In this document: positions 41,452 to 51,026 of the stretch, one piece after another
How the letters are laid out: every line of letters begins with the position of its first letter
Numbering within the stretch: position 1 is the first letter of the stretch
Assembly (NCBI GenBank): GCA_018821985.1
Contig: JAHJKP010000012.1
Location: forward strand, 112,762 to 176,761
DNA from: Pseudomonadota bacterium
GTDB taxonomy: Bacteria; Desulfobacterota; Desulfobulbia; Desulfobulbales; Desulfocapsaceae
Direction of reading: 5' to 3'
Length of the DNA: 64,000 bases
Position numbers and translations under genes: made by a program
Notes under the pieces: generated by a model
Seen by the model: only the letters and a program-made list of their open reading frames with translations
What the model was told of the DNA's origin: nothing
The model's database searches: none

Positions 41452-43143
41452 ATGAAAATCCCTCTTATTCAGCAAACACTCCGCAGCACCCGGCGACTGG
41501 CCGAGATCCTGAAGGTTTTGTCCACGTTCGGTTTCAGGGAGATTATCATTGACTTGGGATTGGATACCTGGCTGCCCGGCATAAAAACAGAAGAAAAGCC
41601 GGGTATCCCGGCTCAGGCGACAACACTCTCAAGAGCAGTACGAATGCGGATGGTCTTTGAGGAACTCGGGCCCACCTTCATCAAACTGGGCCAACTCCTG
41701 TCCACCAGACCTGATCTGGTCCCACCGGACTGGGCGGAAGAATTCAAACAACTCCAGGATAACTGCTCACAAGTACCCTATAGAGAGATTCAAAAGGTCC
41801 TGGCTGACGAGTTCCCTGGCCGCCTCACTCTTCTCTTCTCCTCCATCGAAGAGAAAGCACTGGCCGCAGCCTCCATGGCTCAGGTACATCGAGCCAAGCT
41901 GGTTAATGGAAGCGAGGTGGTAGTCAAGGTCCTGCGCCCTGGAAATCGACAACTGATCGAAAGAGATATGGCCCTGCTGGAAGGCATGGCCCAGTTCGTG
42001 GAACATTATTTTTCCAACCTGGGCTACAGTCCGGTAGCCGTGGCCAAGGAGTTTTCCCGAGAACTGTCCAAAGAGGTAAACCTGATCCATGAAGGACAAT
42101 CTACGGAACGGCTGCGCCGTTACTTTCAAGACGATCCCAACATCTTCTTTCCCAAGGTCTATTGGGAGGCAAGCACCAGAAATGTCCTGACCCTGGAAGA
42201 GATCCATGGCCGACTGCTCTCCACTGTAAGCCCCAAGGAATTAGGAGCTGACGCGCGCAGGGCCATTGTCGCCAGCGGCACAGACGCCATCTTTAAACAG
42301 TGCCTGCGTTTTGGTTTTTTTCATGCCGATCCCCACCCCGGTAATATTTTTCTACTACCAGGAAATAAACTCTGTTTCATTGATTGCGGCATGACGGGAC
42401 AACTGGACAAAAAAACAACTGAGCACTTGATCGATCTGGTCGCCGGGGTAATGAAGGGAGATATTGACAAACTGTGCCGAGTGGCCATTGAACTGACTGA
42501 TATTGATCCGCTGCTCACAGACCGACGTGATTTTCGTTCCGACCTACAACAATTTGCTACTCACTTTCAGGAATCGGACCTGCGACACCTGGATATTACC
42601 AAATTACTGTCAGATTTTTTTGCCATGCTCCAGCGCTATCAAGTCCACTGCCCAAGCGACCTGATTTTTCTGATCAAGGCCCTGACTACCATTGAGGGCG
42701 TAGCTGAACAGTTCGATCCGGGATTTGATGTTCTGGCCCATGTTGAACCACAGATTCGAGAGATTGTCACCAAACGCTATGGTTTTACGGCCATACGTCA
42801 GCGGATGGAAGACAGTATGGCGGGCTATCTCGATCTCCTGGAAAATATGCCCCAGGAGATTCAACGCTTCCTCAATCAGTTCCGCCACAGCCAGTTTACC
42901 CTGAACCTGGAGATAAAACGCATTGATCATCTGGCGGAGAAGATGGACTCTTCCAGCCGACTCACAGGGATCTCCATGATCATCTCGGCGCTGATTGTTG
43001 GTTCCTCCATCCTGATTCTGGCTGATCGGATCTCCGGGTCCCCTGGTTTTTTAGGTACCCTTGGCATCATAGGACTGGTGATGGCAGGCATCTACTCTGC
43101 CGGTTTTGTTGCCGCCTTTCTCTGGCCCAAGAAGCGGAAATGA
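41452..43143 (+). CDS. ubiB: UbiB/AarF (ABC1) family atypical kinase
   Basis: The ~563-residue protein has the ABC1 kinase-like domain: the KxGQ motif in IKLGQLLSTRPDLVPPDWA, the Ala-rich loop AAASMAQVHRAKL, VVKVLRPGN, HADPHPGNIF and FIDCGMTGQL. Two membrane helices follow near the C terminus (MIISALIVGSSILILA, and IGLVMAGIYSAGFVAAFLW). UbiB-type ATPases assist quinone lipid biosynthesis; in menaquinone-using sulfate reducers the same role is assumed. ATG 41452 starts MKIPLIQQ; an in-frame TTG at 41425 is possible. No quinone biosynthesis gene lies nearby. Confidence 0.93.
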   Translation: MKIPLIQQTLRSTRRLAEILKVLSTFGFREIIIDLGLDTWLPGIKTEEKPGIPAQATTLSRAVRMRMVFEELGPTFIKLGQLLSTRPDLVPPDWAEEFKQLQDNCSQVPYREIQKVLADEFPGRLTLLFSSIEEKALAAASMAQVHRAKLVNGSEVVVKVLRPGNRQLIERDMALLEGMAQFVEHYFSNLGYSPVAVAKEFSRELSKEVNLIHEGQSTERLRRYFQDDPNIFFPKVYWEASTRNVLTLEEIHGRLLSTVSPKELGADARRAIVASGTDAIFKQCLRFGFFHADPHPGNIFLLPGNKLCFIDCGMTGQLDKKTTEHLIDLVAGVMKGDIDKLCRVAIELTDIDPLLTDRRDFRSDLQQFATHFQESDLRHLDITKLLSDFFAMLQRYQVHCPSDLIFLIKALTTIEGVAEQFDPGFDVLAHVEPQIREIVTKRYGFTAIRQRMEDSMAGYLDLLENMPQEIQRFLNQFRHSQFTLNLEIKRIDHLAEKMDSSSRLTGISMIISALIVGSSILILADRISGSPGFLGTLGIIGLVMAGIYSAGFVAAFLWPKKRK

Positions 43144-43152
43144 CAACGGCAC

Positions 43153-43192
43153 AATTACGAATTACGAATATTTTAATTCTTAATTCGTAATT
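43153..43192. terminator. AT-rich inverted repeat between convergent genes
   Basis: AATTACGAATTA pairs with TAATTCGTAATT around a 16-base centre, between the 3' ends of the ubiB-type gene (plus) and the TIM-like gene (minus). It could terminate both transcripts. It consists of repeated AATTACG/TTAATTC units. Confidence 0.5.
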
Positions 43193-43193
43193 C

Positions 43194-43892
43194 TTAATTC
43201 ATCGAACCCGCCATCTGCTCGCAGATAGCAAGAAACGAATCCACCTCCAGGCTGGCCTGACCGACAAAAAGTCCTGCCAACTCCGGCACATGCAGGTAAT
43301 CCTTGACATTGTCGGCCTCCAGGGAGCCGCCATAGACCACCGGCCTGCCCGGCTGGATCTGGGAGATAAAGCGCGCAGTTTCTGCAGCCTTTAACGGTGG
43401 TTCCGGGATCCTGACCACCATGGCCTCCACCGGCCCATAAGCAATGATCATCTCCTTGCTGTCAATATCATTCAAGGCAAGAAGCTGAGACATGGCATAG
43501 GGCTGATCCACGCAGACAATGGGAATCAATCCCACATCCACCACCTCGCCCATCTTCCTGGCCACATCCTGTGAGGTCTCATGAAAATAGCGCCTCCTTT
43601 CAGAATGGCCTATAATCACATAATCAACCATATCCTTGACCATATCCGCAGCCACCGCCCCGGTATAGGAGCCCTTGGGGAAAGGTGAAATATCCTGGGC
43701 AGCCAGGGACACGTTTTCAAGCCCCAGAGCAGATACATATTGAGACAAAGACTGCAGACAGATAAAAGACGGGGCAATGATGACTGTAAGACCGTCCACC
43801 GGCCGATACCGTCGGGCAAATTCAGAGAACCAGCTCCTTGCCTCGGCAGCCCCCTTGTTACACTTCCAATTACCAATCACATACTTTTTCAC
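43194..43892 (-). CDS. Triosephosphate isomerase-like protein lacking the catalytic Glu
   Basis: The ~232-residue protein aligns with TIM from end to end: KKYVIGNWKCN (Lys kept), SLAAQDISPFPKGSYTGAVA, DYVIIGHSERRRYFHET (His kept), VVYGGSLEADNV and GLFVGQASLEVDSF. The loop 6 catalytic block AYEPVWAIGTG is replaced by AYGPVEAMVVR, so the general-base Glu is Gly and the phosphate gripper loop is gone. Normal isomerase activity is therefore doubtful. I favour GTG at 43892, clear of the yggU end; the frame stays open to 44015, overlapping yggU. It follows yggU, divIVA and yggT on the same strand. Its substrate is unknown. Confidence 0.8.
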   Translation of the reverse strand: MKKYVIGNWKCNKGAAEARSWFSEFARRYRPVDGLTVIIAPSFICLQSLSQYVSALGLENVSLAAQDISPFPKGSYTGAVAADMVKDMVDYVIIGHSERRRYFHETSQDVARKMGEVVDVGLIPIVCVDQPYAMSQLLALNDIDSKEMIIAYGPVEAMVVRIPEPPLKAAETARFISQIQPGRPVVYGGSLEADNVKDYLHVPELAGLFVGQASLEVDSFLAICEQMAGSMN

Positions 43893-43944
43893 AATCACAC
43901 CCTTTTCCCGGCAGACATTCAAAAGCTCGTTAGATTTGGAAAGG

Positions 43945-44271
43945 TCAAGGTTCTTTTCGAGCCACATCCTTGCCCTGAAGTCCTTCCAAGATTCTTGCCC
44001 TGATAACCTCTTCACTCAGCCCGCCAATAATGATCAGCTTGCGACGTGACTGGTGACCTCTATGAATACTAAGTTGCTGACGTGCGACCTTAAAAAAAGA
44101 AGAAAAAAAAGCAATGATCGCCTTGTTCGCGGCGTCATCAACAGGAGGCGAGCTAATGGCTAGTTTAATGGCCTGATCATGGATACAAACCAAACCTGTA
44201 CGGGAGGCCCTGGGCTGGACATAGACAGCAAGCAGTGATCTTCCATCCGGCAAACATGACAAAAAAGGCAT
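43945..44271 (-). CDS. yggU: YggU/DUF167 family protein
   Basis: The 108-residue protein has the DUF167 pattern: LAVYVQPRASRTGLV, IHDQAIKLAISSPPVDDAAN and KAIIAFFSSFFKVARQQLSI, followed by a glycine-rich strand (KLIIIGG). The function is unknown, though the gene is commonly linked to yggT and division genes, as here (yggT, divIVA, yggU). Its stop is about 50 bases before the TIM-like gene start. Confidence 0.9.
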   Translation of the reverse strand: MPFLSCLPDGRSLLAVYVQPRASRTGLVCIHDQAIKLAISSPPVDDAANKAIIAFFSSFFKVARQQLSIHRGHQSRRKLIIIGGLSEEVIRARILEGLQGKDVARKEP

Positions 44272-44313
44272 ACCTGTCAGAGATCAGAAATCCGTTGCCA
44301 TACTCCCATGCAA

Positions 44314-45261
44314 TCAGATCCTTTCATCATCTTCATTATCAGTGTCTGATTCATCCCCGCCAAAGACAGACAGAAGTTCCCTCTCTCCATCTTGAGAAGA
44401 AAAAGGAGCAGCTTCCATATTAAGCGCAGCCAGATCTTCAGAAGCCAGCGACCCATCTTCCAAAATCTGAATTTTCTGAAACAAGTCCCGATTCTCCCCT
44501 CCAGAATCCTGCACATCCTCACCGGCAGCGAAAATATCCAGATTCTGCAGATACGACTCCAGGGTTGTACGCAATACCTTCCGCACCTCTTCCCGTTTCT
44601 CTTGCAGTGTCTTAATCTCTTCAGGCAGGCGAGAGAGTTCGGAATGCGCTGCCTGGCGAAGAGCTTCTATCTCGGTTCTGGCTGCATCAAGAAGCTGATC
44701 CGCCTCCTGCTGACTCTTCTCCTTCAGCGAATCACAGAATTTTTGCGCCGTGGCCAGTGTTGATTTAAAATCAACCTCATCTTTTCTGGCTTCCCGCTGC
44801 TGCTCTTCCATGAGCTCAATTTTATGGCCCAAAACCTCTTTCTCTGCCTTTTCTCGCAGCAGCTCCTCTTCCACCTCATGAATCCGAGCCTCAGCGCTGG
44901 TCAGCGCTTCCGCCTGCACCTTTTTTTCCTGTTCAAGAGTGGTGATCCTTTCTTGCAACCCTGCCGCTTCTTTCCCCAGGAGAGCAATTCTCTGCTCCAG
45001 CCGTAGCCCTGACTGTCTCAGTTCTTCTGCCATCTTTCTGGCCTCGGCACTGCTGGCTTCCAAAGAGGCTTTCTGTTGTTCAAGTTCTTCCCGTTCCTCA
45101 TGAAACGTCTGTAGGTCATCAACCTGAAGCCGACAACGCTCCTGCAATTCAAAAAACTCGTCAGCGATTACATCCAAATAGGCATTGACCTCAATAGGAT
45201 CAAATCCTCTGAATTTAAGCTGAAATTCCTGATCCTTGATTATCTGTGGCGTTGTGGACAT
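44314..45261 (-). CDS. DivIVA domain coiled-coil protein
   Basis: The 315-residue protein starts with the DivIVA membrane-targeting segment (IKDQEFQLKFRGFDPIEVNA then YLDVIADEFFELQERC) and continues as a long coiled coil to about 245, ending in an acidic tail. In Gram-positives DivIVA marks negative curvature at poles and septa. Desulfobacterial members are less studied; polar organisation or division is inferred. It is between yggT and yggU, the conserved division-linked order. Confidence 0.88.
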   Translation of the reverse strand: MSTTPQIIKDQEFQLKFRGFDPIEVNAYLDVIADEFFELQERCRLQVDDLQTFHEEREELEQQKASLEASSAEARKMAEELRQSGLRLEQRIALLGKEAAGLQERITTLEQEKKVQAEALTSAEARIHEVEEELLREKAEKEVLGHKIELMEEQQREARKDEVDFKSTLATAQKFCDSLKEKSQQEADQLLDAARTEIEALRQAAHSELSRLPEEIKTLQEKREEVRKVLRTTLESYLQNLDIFAAGEDVQDSGGENRDLFQKIQILEDGSLASEDLAALNMEAAPFSSQDGERELLSVFGGDESDTDNEDDERI

Positions 45262-45316
45262 AATACTCCTTTGTATCCTCTGCGAATTAAAGAGTTAACT
45301 TGTTGCGTGCCAGACC

Positions 45317-45616
45317 TCAACCCATCGCCCTGGCCATCTGTTTCAAAGTGGGAACCAAAAAACTCTGGAGAAACATTATCACCATAATGAGAATCATGGG
45401 AGAAAAATCAATACCCCCCATACTGATAGGAATCCACTGTCGAATTCGACTCAACAGAGGTTCCGTAATATCATACAAAAACCGAACGACGGGATTATAC
45501 GGGTCGGCATTCACCCAGGAGATAACGGCCCTGCCGATAACAACCCACATATAAGCGGAAAGCAGAAAGTCTATCAACTGGGCCAGGGCCATCATAAAAT
45601 TATTCACCACAAACAT
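45317..45616 (-). CDS. yggT: YggT family membrane protein
   Basis: The 99-residue protein has two YggT-type helices: MMALAQLIDFLLSAYMWVVI with GRAVISWVNADPYNPVVRFL, TEPLLSRIRQWIP, then PMILIMVIMFLQSFL. Homologues are linked to osmotic adaptation or division/chloroplast nucleoid distribution (YlmG). It precedes divIVA on the same strand, 55 bases away. Confidence 0.93.
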   Translation of the reverse strand: MFVVNNFMMALAQLIDFLLSAYMWVVIGRAVISWVNADPYNPVVRFLYDITEPLLSRIRQWIPISMGGIDFSPMILIMVIMFLQSFLVPTLKQMARAMG

Positions 45617-45699
45617 TGTTCGTACTCCTTTTTATGGAATGCCCCAGATACTCAAAGGCCAATTACCCTGTTTTCTCTTCCTTTAATCCGGATTCCGGC

Positions 45700-47658
45700 C
45701 TACGCCACTTTGCTGCCGGCTGTCACCAAACCGCTTACCGTGGTCAGGACCAGACGTTGTTTCCCCTCAACCTTAGTCTTAGCGGCCAGGACCATGCCTT
45801 GCGACTGAACCCCCATCAGCTCCACCGGTTTCAGGTTGGCGACAATCAATACCAGCCGACCAAGCAGTTCTTCCGGCGTGTAATATTCAGCTATTCCGGC
45901 AACAATGGTGCGCGTGTCCGGGGCCTTGACCGTCAGCTTAAGCAGTCTGTCTGATTTTTCAATGCGCTCAGCATGCACCACCTCAGCCACCCGCAGATCG
46001 ATCTGCTGGAACTGTGCAAATTCAATAACTCCAATTTCTGCGCCTGCCACCTTCTTTTTCTCTTTTTTTGGAGAGTTTTTCTGAGCTGAGGCTCCAGTTA
46101 CCGCCATGGTACCACTGCCTTTCTCGGGCTTGTCCATCCGCGGAAACAGGGGTTCTATTGCCTGTAATCTCGTACCGGCAGAACTCAGTCCCCACTGTGC
46201 CCCTTGCAAAAAATTGCTCATCCGGGGATCATCACCATCCAGGCCCAGCCCTGCCGCCATCTTTTGAGCTGTCTCCGGCATCACCGGACGCAGAACCAGG
46301 GCCAGCAGGCGGAGTGTCTCCACCAGATTATAAAGCACCGTGTGCAAACGCTTATGCTGTGCCGGTTCCTTAGCCAGGACCCAGGGTTCACTTACAACAA
46401 TATATTTATTGGCATGGCTGATCAGATCCCAGACACTCTGCAAGGCACGATGGAACTGGAACCGCCTCATATTTTCGTGATAGCCGGACAGCATCTGCCG
46501 TGCCGTCTCTTGCAGTATCACATCTGATTCCTCAGTCGCACCCGGGGCCGGAACCTGTGAATCTGTATATTTCTCCAGCATGGCCATGGAACGGCTGAAC
46601 AGATTACCCAGATCATTGGCCAGATCAGAATTCTTGCGCGTCACAATGGCATCACTGGAAAACGAGGCATCAAGGCCGAAAGACATCTCCCGCAGGAGAA
46701 AATAACGCACCGTGTCCACACCGTACTCGGCAACCAGATCCGCCGGACGCACCACATTGCCGATACTCTTCGACATCTTGATCTCACCCACATTCCAGTA
46801 GCCATGGACATGGAGCCGCTGATACAGGGGGAGATCCATGGCGAGCAGCATGGTGGGCCAGTAGATGGCATGGGGCTTGAGAATATCTTTGGCGATCACA
46901 TGTTCGGCCACTGCCCAGTATTTATGAAAGGACTCTCCTTCAGGATAACCGATTCCAGTGAGGTAATTTATCAGGGCATCAAACCAGACATAGGTGACAA
47001 AGTTCTGATCAAAGGGTAAGGCAATCCCCCAAGTCAATCTTGAGGTGGGACGGGAGATACAAAGATCCTCCAGAGGCTCACTGAGGAAGGAAAGAACCTC
47101 ATTTTTATAACGCTCTGGGGTGATAAAATCAGGATGCGCCTGAATATGATCAATCAACTGCTGTTGATATTTGGACATGCGGAAGAAATAATTCTGCTCC
47201 GTGATCGCTTCGGGAGGTCGCTGATGATCGGGACAGTTACCGTTGACCAGTTCTTTCTCGGTCAGAAAACGCTCGCAACCTTTACAATACAATCCCGTAT
47301 ATTCACCAAAATAGATATCACCTTGGTCGTACACCTGCTGCAGGATACGCTGGACCGTCGCGATATGCACTGCATCCGTGGTCCGGATGAAATTATCAGG
47401 GCGGATATGAAGCTGCGGCCAGCTCTCGCGGTAGAGAGCGCTGATCCGATCCACATACTCCTTAGGCGACACCTGCTCTTTTATTGCCGCCTCGGCGATC
47501 TTGTCACCATGTTCATCGGTGCCCGTCTGAAATCGGACGTCGTCACCACATAACCTACAGAACCGGCTGTAGACATCGGCCACAATCGTGGTGTAGGCAT
47601 GTCCCAGATGGGGCTGGGCATTTACATAATAAATCGGGGTTGTAATATAGGTTGTCAT
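45700..47658 (-). CDS. metG: Methionyl-tRNA synthetase
   Basis: Charges initiator and elongator tRNA-Met. The 652-residue protein has the class I HIGH-type motif PHLGHAY (near residue 16), the zinc-binding knuckle YCKGCERFL with NCPDH, KMSKSIGN (about 295), an anticodon-binding helical domain and a C-terminal Trbp111-like domain (about 550-652: FAQFQQIDLRVAEVV and ANLKPVELMGVQSQGMVLAA). It is full length. It starts the yggT-divIVA stretch, 83 bases upstream of yggT. Confidence 0.97.
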   Translation of the reverse strand: MTTYITTPIYYVNAQPHLGHAYTTIVADVYSRFCRLCGDDVRFQTGTDEHGDKIAEAAIKEQVSPKEYVDRISALYRESWPQLHIRPDNFIRTTDAVHIATVQRILQQVYDQGDIYFGEYTGLYCKGCERFLTEKELVNGNCPDHQRPPEAITEQNYFFRMSKYQQQLIDHIQAHPDFITPERYKNEVLSFLSEPLEDLCISRPTSRLTWGIALPFDQNFVTYVWFDALINYLTGIGYPEGESFHKYWAVAEHVIAKDILKPHAIYWPTMLLAMDLPLYQRLHVHGYWNVGEIKMSKSIGNVVRPADLVAEYGVDTVRYFLLREMSFGLDASFSSDAIVTRKNSDLANDLGNLFSRSMAMLEKYTDSQVPAPGATEESDVILQETARQMLSGYHENMRRFQFHRALQSVWDLISHANKYIVVSEPWVLAKEPAQHKRLHTVLYNLVETLRLLALVLRPVMPETAQKMAAGLGLDGDDPRMSNFLQGAQWGLSSAGTRLQAIEPLFPRMDKPEKGSGTMAVTGASAQKNSPKKEKKKVAGAEIGVIEFAQFQQIDLRVAEVVHAERIEKSDRLLKLTVKAPDTRTIVAGIAEYYTPEELLGRLVLIVANLKPVELMGVQSQGMVLAAKTKVEGKQRLVLTTVSGLVTAGSKVA

Positions 47659-47724
47659 CGTTCACATCGTCACATGCGACGAGTAGATAGTAGTTAATTT
47701 TCAGTAGTTAATGGTCAATTACCC

Positions 47725-48621
47725 TTACTTCTTTTCCTTCTTCCCGCTCTCCTCAACTTTTACAGGTTCACAGCCCTGCCATTGTTCTTTGCTCAACAGA
47801 TGACTTTCTCCTTGGCTGTCACTGACAAGGATGGTTTGCTGCAAAGGATGCTGCCGTCTTACCTGAAACTGATCTTCTCCAATCTTGATCCGTTTGCCGG
47901 GTTTGGGCATCCCTTTCCGCTCTCGCCGATAAGTGGAATATTCATAGGTCAGACAGCAAAGCAGACGATTACAGACCCCGGATATCTTGGTTGGATTCAG
48001 AGGGAGGTCCTGTTCTTTAGCCATCTTGATCGACACTGAATCGAATTTATCCATAAAGACAGAGCAACACAACTCACGGCCACAAGTGCCAAGGCCGCCA
48101 ATCATCTTGGTCTCGTGACGTACCCCCACCTGCCGCATCTCAACCCTGGTATGAAATTCCAACACCAAATCCTTTACCAGATCCCTGAAATCGATACGAT
48201 TATTAGCAGTGAAATAAAAAACTATTTTACTGCCGTTAAAATAACGTTCAGCACGCACAAGTCGCATGGGCAATTTATGCTGCTCAATAAGTAATTTGCA
48301 CGCCCTGAAAGCCGTTTCTTCCCAGGGCGTAATGGTTGCATATCTCCCCATCTCTTCCTGATTTGCCCGTCTTACCAAGGCATAGGAGGCCCGGCGTTTC
48401 TGTTCACATCCATGACAGGACGCAGCTCTACTTATAATGCTTGCAGGTTCAGCACCATGATCTGTTTTGACCATCACCACATCCTGAGCCTTCAGATCAG
48501 GCAGCTCTGACGATACCGTAAACTCCTGCCCTTTCTCCCGAAAACGGATACGGTAAAAAAAGATCTGTTCTTCCTCGGCCCGCTCCTGCTCCACCGCTTT
48601 TTCGCCCTGCTGTTTCGACAT
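47725..48621 (-). CDS. PSP1 domain protein (RicT/YaaT-like)
   Basis: The 298-residue protein has the PSP1 C-terminal region: LVRAERYFNGSKIVFYFTAN, FRDLVKDLVLEFHTRVEMRQ, VGVRHETKMIGGLGTCGREL and PTKISGVCNRLLCCLTYEY. Cysteines (CGRELCC, CNRLLCC) match the metal-binding set of RicT, which works with RicA/RicF in an Fe-S complex that regulates RNA processing in Bacillus. Partners are not in view. It lies between metG and holB, a common arrangement. Confidence 0.92.
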   Translation of the reverse strand: MSKQQGEKAVEQERAEEEQIFFYRIRFREKGQEFTVSSELPDLKAQDVVMVKTDHGAEPASIISRAASCHGCEQKRRASYALVRRANQEEMGRYATITPWEETAFRACKLLIEQHKLPMRLVRAERYFNGSKIVFYFTANNRIDFRDLVKDLVLEFHTRVEMRQVGVRHETKMIGGLGTCGRELCCSVFMDKFDSVSIKMAKEQDLPLNPTKISGVCNRLLCCLTYEYSTYRRERKGMPKPGKRIKIGEDQFQVRRQHPLQQTILVSDSQGESHLLSKEQWQGCEPVKVEESGKKEKK

Positions 48622-48771
48622 GAATATATAATGTTTTGAGATTATTATAACCTGAATGATTCAGGTGGATAGTCCGTAATCTTCTAAGCTGTCAATTAAC
48701 AGACTGAGCAAGCTGCACCGCAAGGAAATCTTTATAAAGAGACAAATTATTTCGTAACGGCTCCTAAGTAA

Positions 48772-49788
48772 TTATTGCTGTAACTGAAAAAGAAGCACCT
48801 CGCACACCAGGATACGGTTACAATTCCTGCCGAGTTCTTTTTCAGCCCTGTCAATAGTCTGCAGTTTATCAAAAAGGTGACGGGAATTCCAGCGTTTCCA
48901 GTTATTCCCCTTCGGCCCTTCACCCGTGGACTGTAAATTATCTTTCTCCTGGCCCAGAGAATCCGCAACCAGTAGGTCTCTCAACCAGATACGCAAGAGA
49001 CCAAAAAGAGGCAGCAGATCTTCCTTCAAGGCCGCCATTTTCTCGGCTGCCTGCAGCAGCAACCCAACATCTCTGTTACCGTCATTCTGCGGATCAGAGA
49101 CCAGAGCCACCACCTCCCGCCAGAGGGCAACCATCTCACTTCTGAAGAAGAGCAAGGCCTGCCCGGGACACCCCTCAGAAAGCCTGGCCAGGAGCCCGGC
49201 AGTTTCATGGTCGAGGTCAGGCTTTTCCCGCAAGAGAACCTGAACCGTCTCCTCCTGCCCCAGACTGAAGAAAGGCACCACCTGACACCTGGAGCTGATG
49301 GTGGTCAAGACCTCCCGGGCGGCTGCCGCAGTGAGGATCAGTAAATTATTATCAGGCGGTTCTTCCAGGGTTTTCAGCAGACTATTGGCCGCCTCCGCCC
49401 GCATGGTATGGATATCCTCCAACAGAACCACCCGGACGGAAGACTCATAGGGCGGATAGGAAAGCGCCTGGGTCATCTCGCGGATACGGTCGATCTTGAT
49501 AGTCCCTTTTTCTGGACTGATCACCAGAAAATCAGGGTGATTCTCCGAGCTGTATTTCCGGCAGGATGAACAATGACCACAGGCATCCATCCCCTGCCGC
49601 TGCCGGCAGTTCACTGCCGCGGCCAGACTTCTGGCAAAGAGCTGTTTCCCTACCCCGTCCGGCCCCCGGAACAGATAGGCATGTGCCAGTTGCCCAGACT
49701 CCAGTGCTCGACCCAGCAACGTCCTGGCCTTCTCCTGCCCGACCAGACGGGAAAAAGAAGGAGTCAGTTGTTCTGGTCTTATGCCCAT
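48772..49788 (-). CDS. holB: DNA polymerase III delta-prime subunit
   Basis: Clamp-loader subunit. The 338-residue protein has a P-loop (FRGPDGVGKQLFARSLAAAV), the zinc-type CGHCSSC motif with the upstream Cys in NCRQRQGMDAC, and VVLLEDIHTMRAEAANSLLK plus TISSRCQVVPFF (the SRC motif). It is full length for the family and lies upstream of the PSP1 gene on the same strand. Confidence 0.93.
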   Translation of the reverse strand: MGIRPEQLTPSFSRLVGQEKARTLLGRALESGQLAHAYLFRGPDGVGKQLFARSLAAAVNCRQRQGMDACGHCSSCRKYSSENHPDFLVISPEKGTIKIDRIREMTQALSYPPYESSVRVVLLEDIHTMRAEAANSLLKTLEEPPDNNLLILTAAAAREVLTTISSRCQVVPFFSLGQEETVQVLLREKPDLDHETAGLLARLSEGCPGQALLFFRSEMVALWREVVALVSDPQNDGNRDVGLLLQAAEKMAALKEDLLPLFGLLRIWLRDLLVADSLGQEKDNLQSTGEGPKGNNWKRWNSRHLFDKLQTIDRAEKELGRNCNRILVCEVLLFQLQQ

Positions 49789-49829
49789 CCTCTTACCTGT
49801 TCTCTGCTTGCTGTTGATTTCATAGGCAC

Positions 49830-50867
49830 CTAAAAAAGCGTCTGCTGGCGCGATGGCAGCGCCCCCACCCGCCGCTCAGCCAGGATTTCTTCCACCTCTA
49901 CCTCTCGTGACTCCAGAGGACCGAGGTAAAGATATCTCTCGAGAGATCGCTGATACTCGGTCCACTGCAGACCTGGCTCCTTCATCTTCTTCCGCAACTG
50001 TTCCATCAGATTCATCTTGGCATCCAGATCATCGACAAAACTGAGAAGAAAGGCCTCAATGGTCATGGGCACAGTGGGCGATCCGAACTCCTGACGGCCA
50101 TGATGACTGAGGATCAGATGTTGCAGTTGGGTGAGAAGTTCCGCCGGAAAGTCCTTAATATGCACCGCCGCCTCGGCCACCATCTCGCTGCCCATGACCA
50201 GATGGCCTTTCAACCGGCCCTGGGCAGTATAATTAATCAGAGCCACATCCATGGCCAGCTCTTCCACCTTGCCAATATCATGGAGCAGAGCACCAGTCAG
50301 CAGCAAAGAACGATCCACCCCGGAATAATGAGCGGCCAGGCCATCGGCAATACGGGCAACGGAGAGAGAATGCTCAAGCAGGCCACCGACATAGGCGTGA
50401 TGAATCCCTTTCGCTGCCGGGGCATCCTGAAAACGTTGCCACATGGGCTCTTTTTTGAAAAAAAACTGCAACAGTTTTTTTAGAAAAGGATTTTTCACCG
50501 AGGCGACCAGGGCCTGCAGGTCCCTGGCCAAACGCGCACGATCCTGATCACAGACCAGGATAAAATCAGCAAGGTCAACCTCACCACGATCTACAGCCCG
50601 GACATAATCAATCTTAAGTTGCAACTTAGCCTGATACGTCTGAACCTGACCTGTCAAATGGACAAAAGCACCGACCTGACAAATCCCCTGATACTCCTCG
50701 GCCTGATCCCAGATAGGCCCGCCGATCTCGCCGCTCCGGTCGACAACCTCAAGAATCAGGTAGGGTTTGCCGGCCCGGGTCTCGGCCAGGCGCGCCGTCT
50801 TGACCAGAAAAACATCCTCCAACCGGTCGCCCTCTTTCAACTGATCCACAAACTGTATCTTGTGCAT
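49830..50867 (-). CDS. HD-domain 3'-5' exoribonuclease, YhaM-like
   Basis: The 345-residue protein has an N-terminal OB fold (DVFLVKTARLAETRAGKPYL, ILEVVDRSGEIGGPIWDQAE) and a central HD domain (HHAYVGGLLEHSLSVARIAD, LLLTGALLHDIGKVEELAMD, LTQLQHLILSHHGRQEFGSP). This matches YhaM-type 3'-5' exonucleases and CMP-binding factor homologues. Its C-terminal tail is unremarkable. It is 42 bases upstream of holB. Confidence 0.93.
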   Translation of the reverse strand: MHKIQFVDQLKEGDRLEDVFLVKTARLAETRAGKPYLILEVVDRSGEIGGPIWDQAEEYQGICQVGAFVHLTGQVQTYQAKLQLKIDYVRAVDRGEVDLADFILVCDQDRARLARDLQALVASVKNPFLKKLLQFFFKKEPMWQRFQDAPAAKGIHHAYVGGLLEHSLSVARIADGLAAHYSGVDRSLLLTGALLHDIGKVEELAMDVALINYTAQGRLKGHLVMGSEMVAEAAVHIKDFPAELLTQLQHLILSHHGRQEFGSPTVPMTIEAFLLSFVDDLDAKMNLMEQLRKKMKEPGLQWTEYQRSLERYLYLGPLESREVEVEEILAERRVGALPSRQQTLF

Positions 50868-50925
50868 GGCTAGTTCGTCTTAATTTTATCGCTTAATTTT
50901 GGCCATTAACGGGGCAGACGCCACT

Positions 50926-50961
50926 CAAGGAAGCAGCCGGAAAAGATTGGCTGTTTCCTTG
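50926..50961. terminator. Hairpins downstream of ychF
   Basis: CAAGGAAGCAGCC pairs with GGCTGTTTCCTTG (one mismatch) around 10 bases. A second stem, AGAGGCCGT (50972-50980) with ACGGCCTCT (51020-51028), lies immediately 3' of the ychF stop on the minus strand. Neither ends in a clear T-run. Confidence 0.5.
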
Positions 50962-51026
50962 AAGCGGCATAAGAGGCCGTAAACAAAACTTGCAAGAAAA
51001 AGACCCTGCTAGTTGCATAACGGCCT

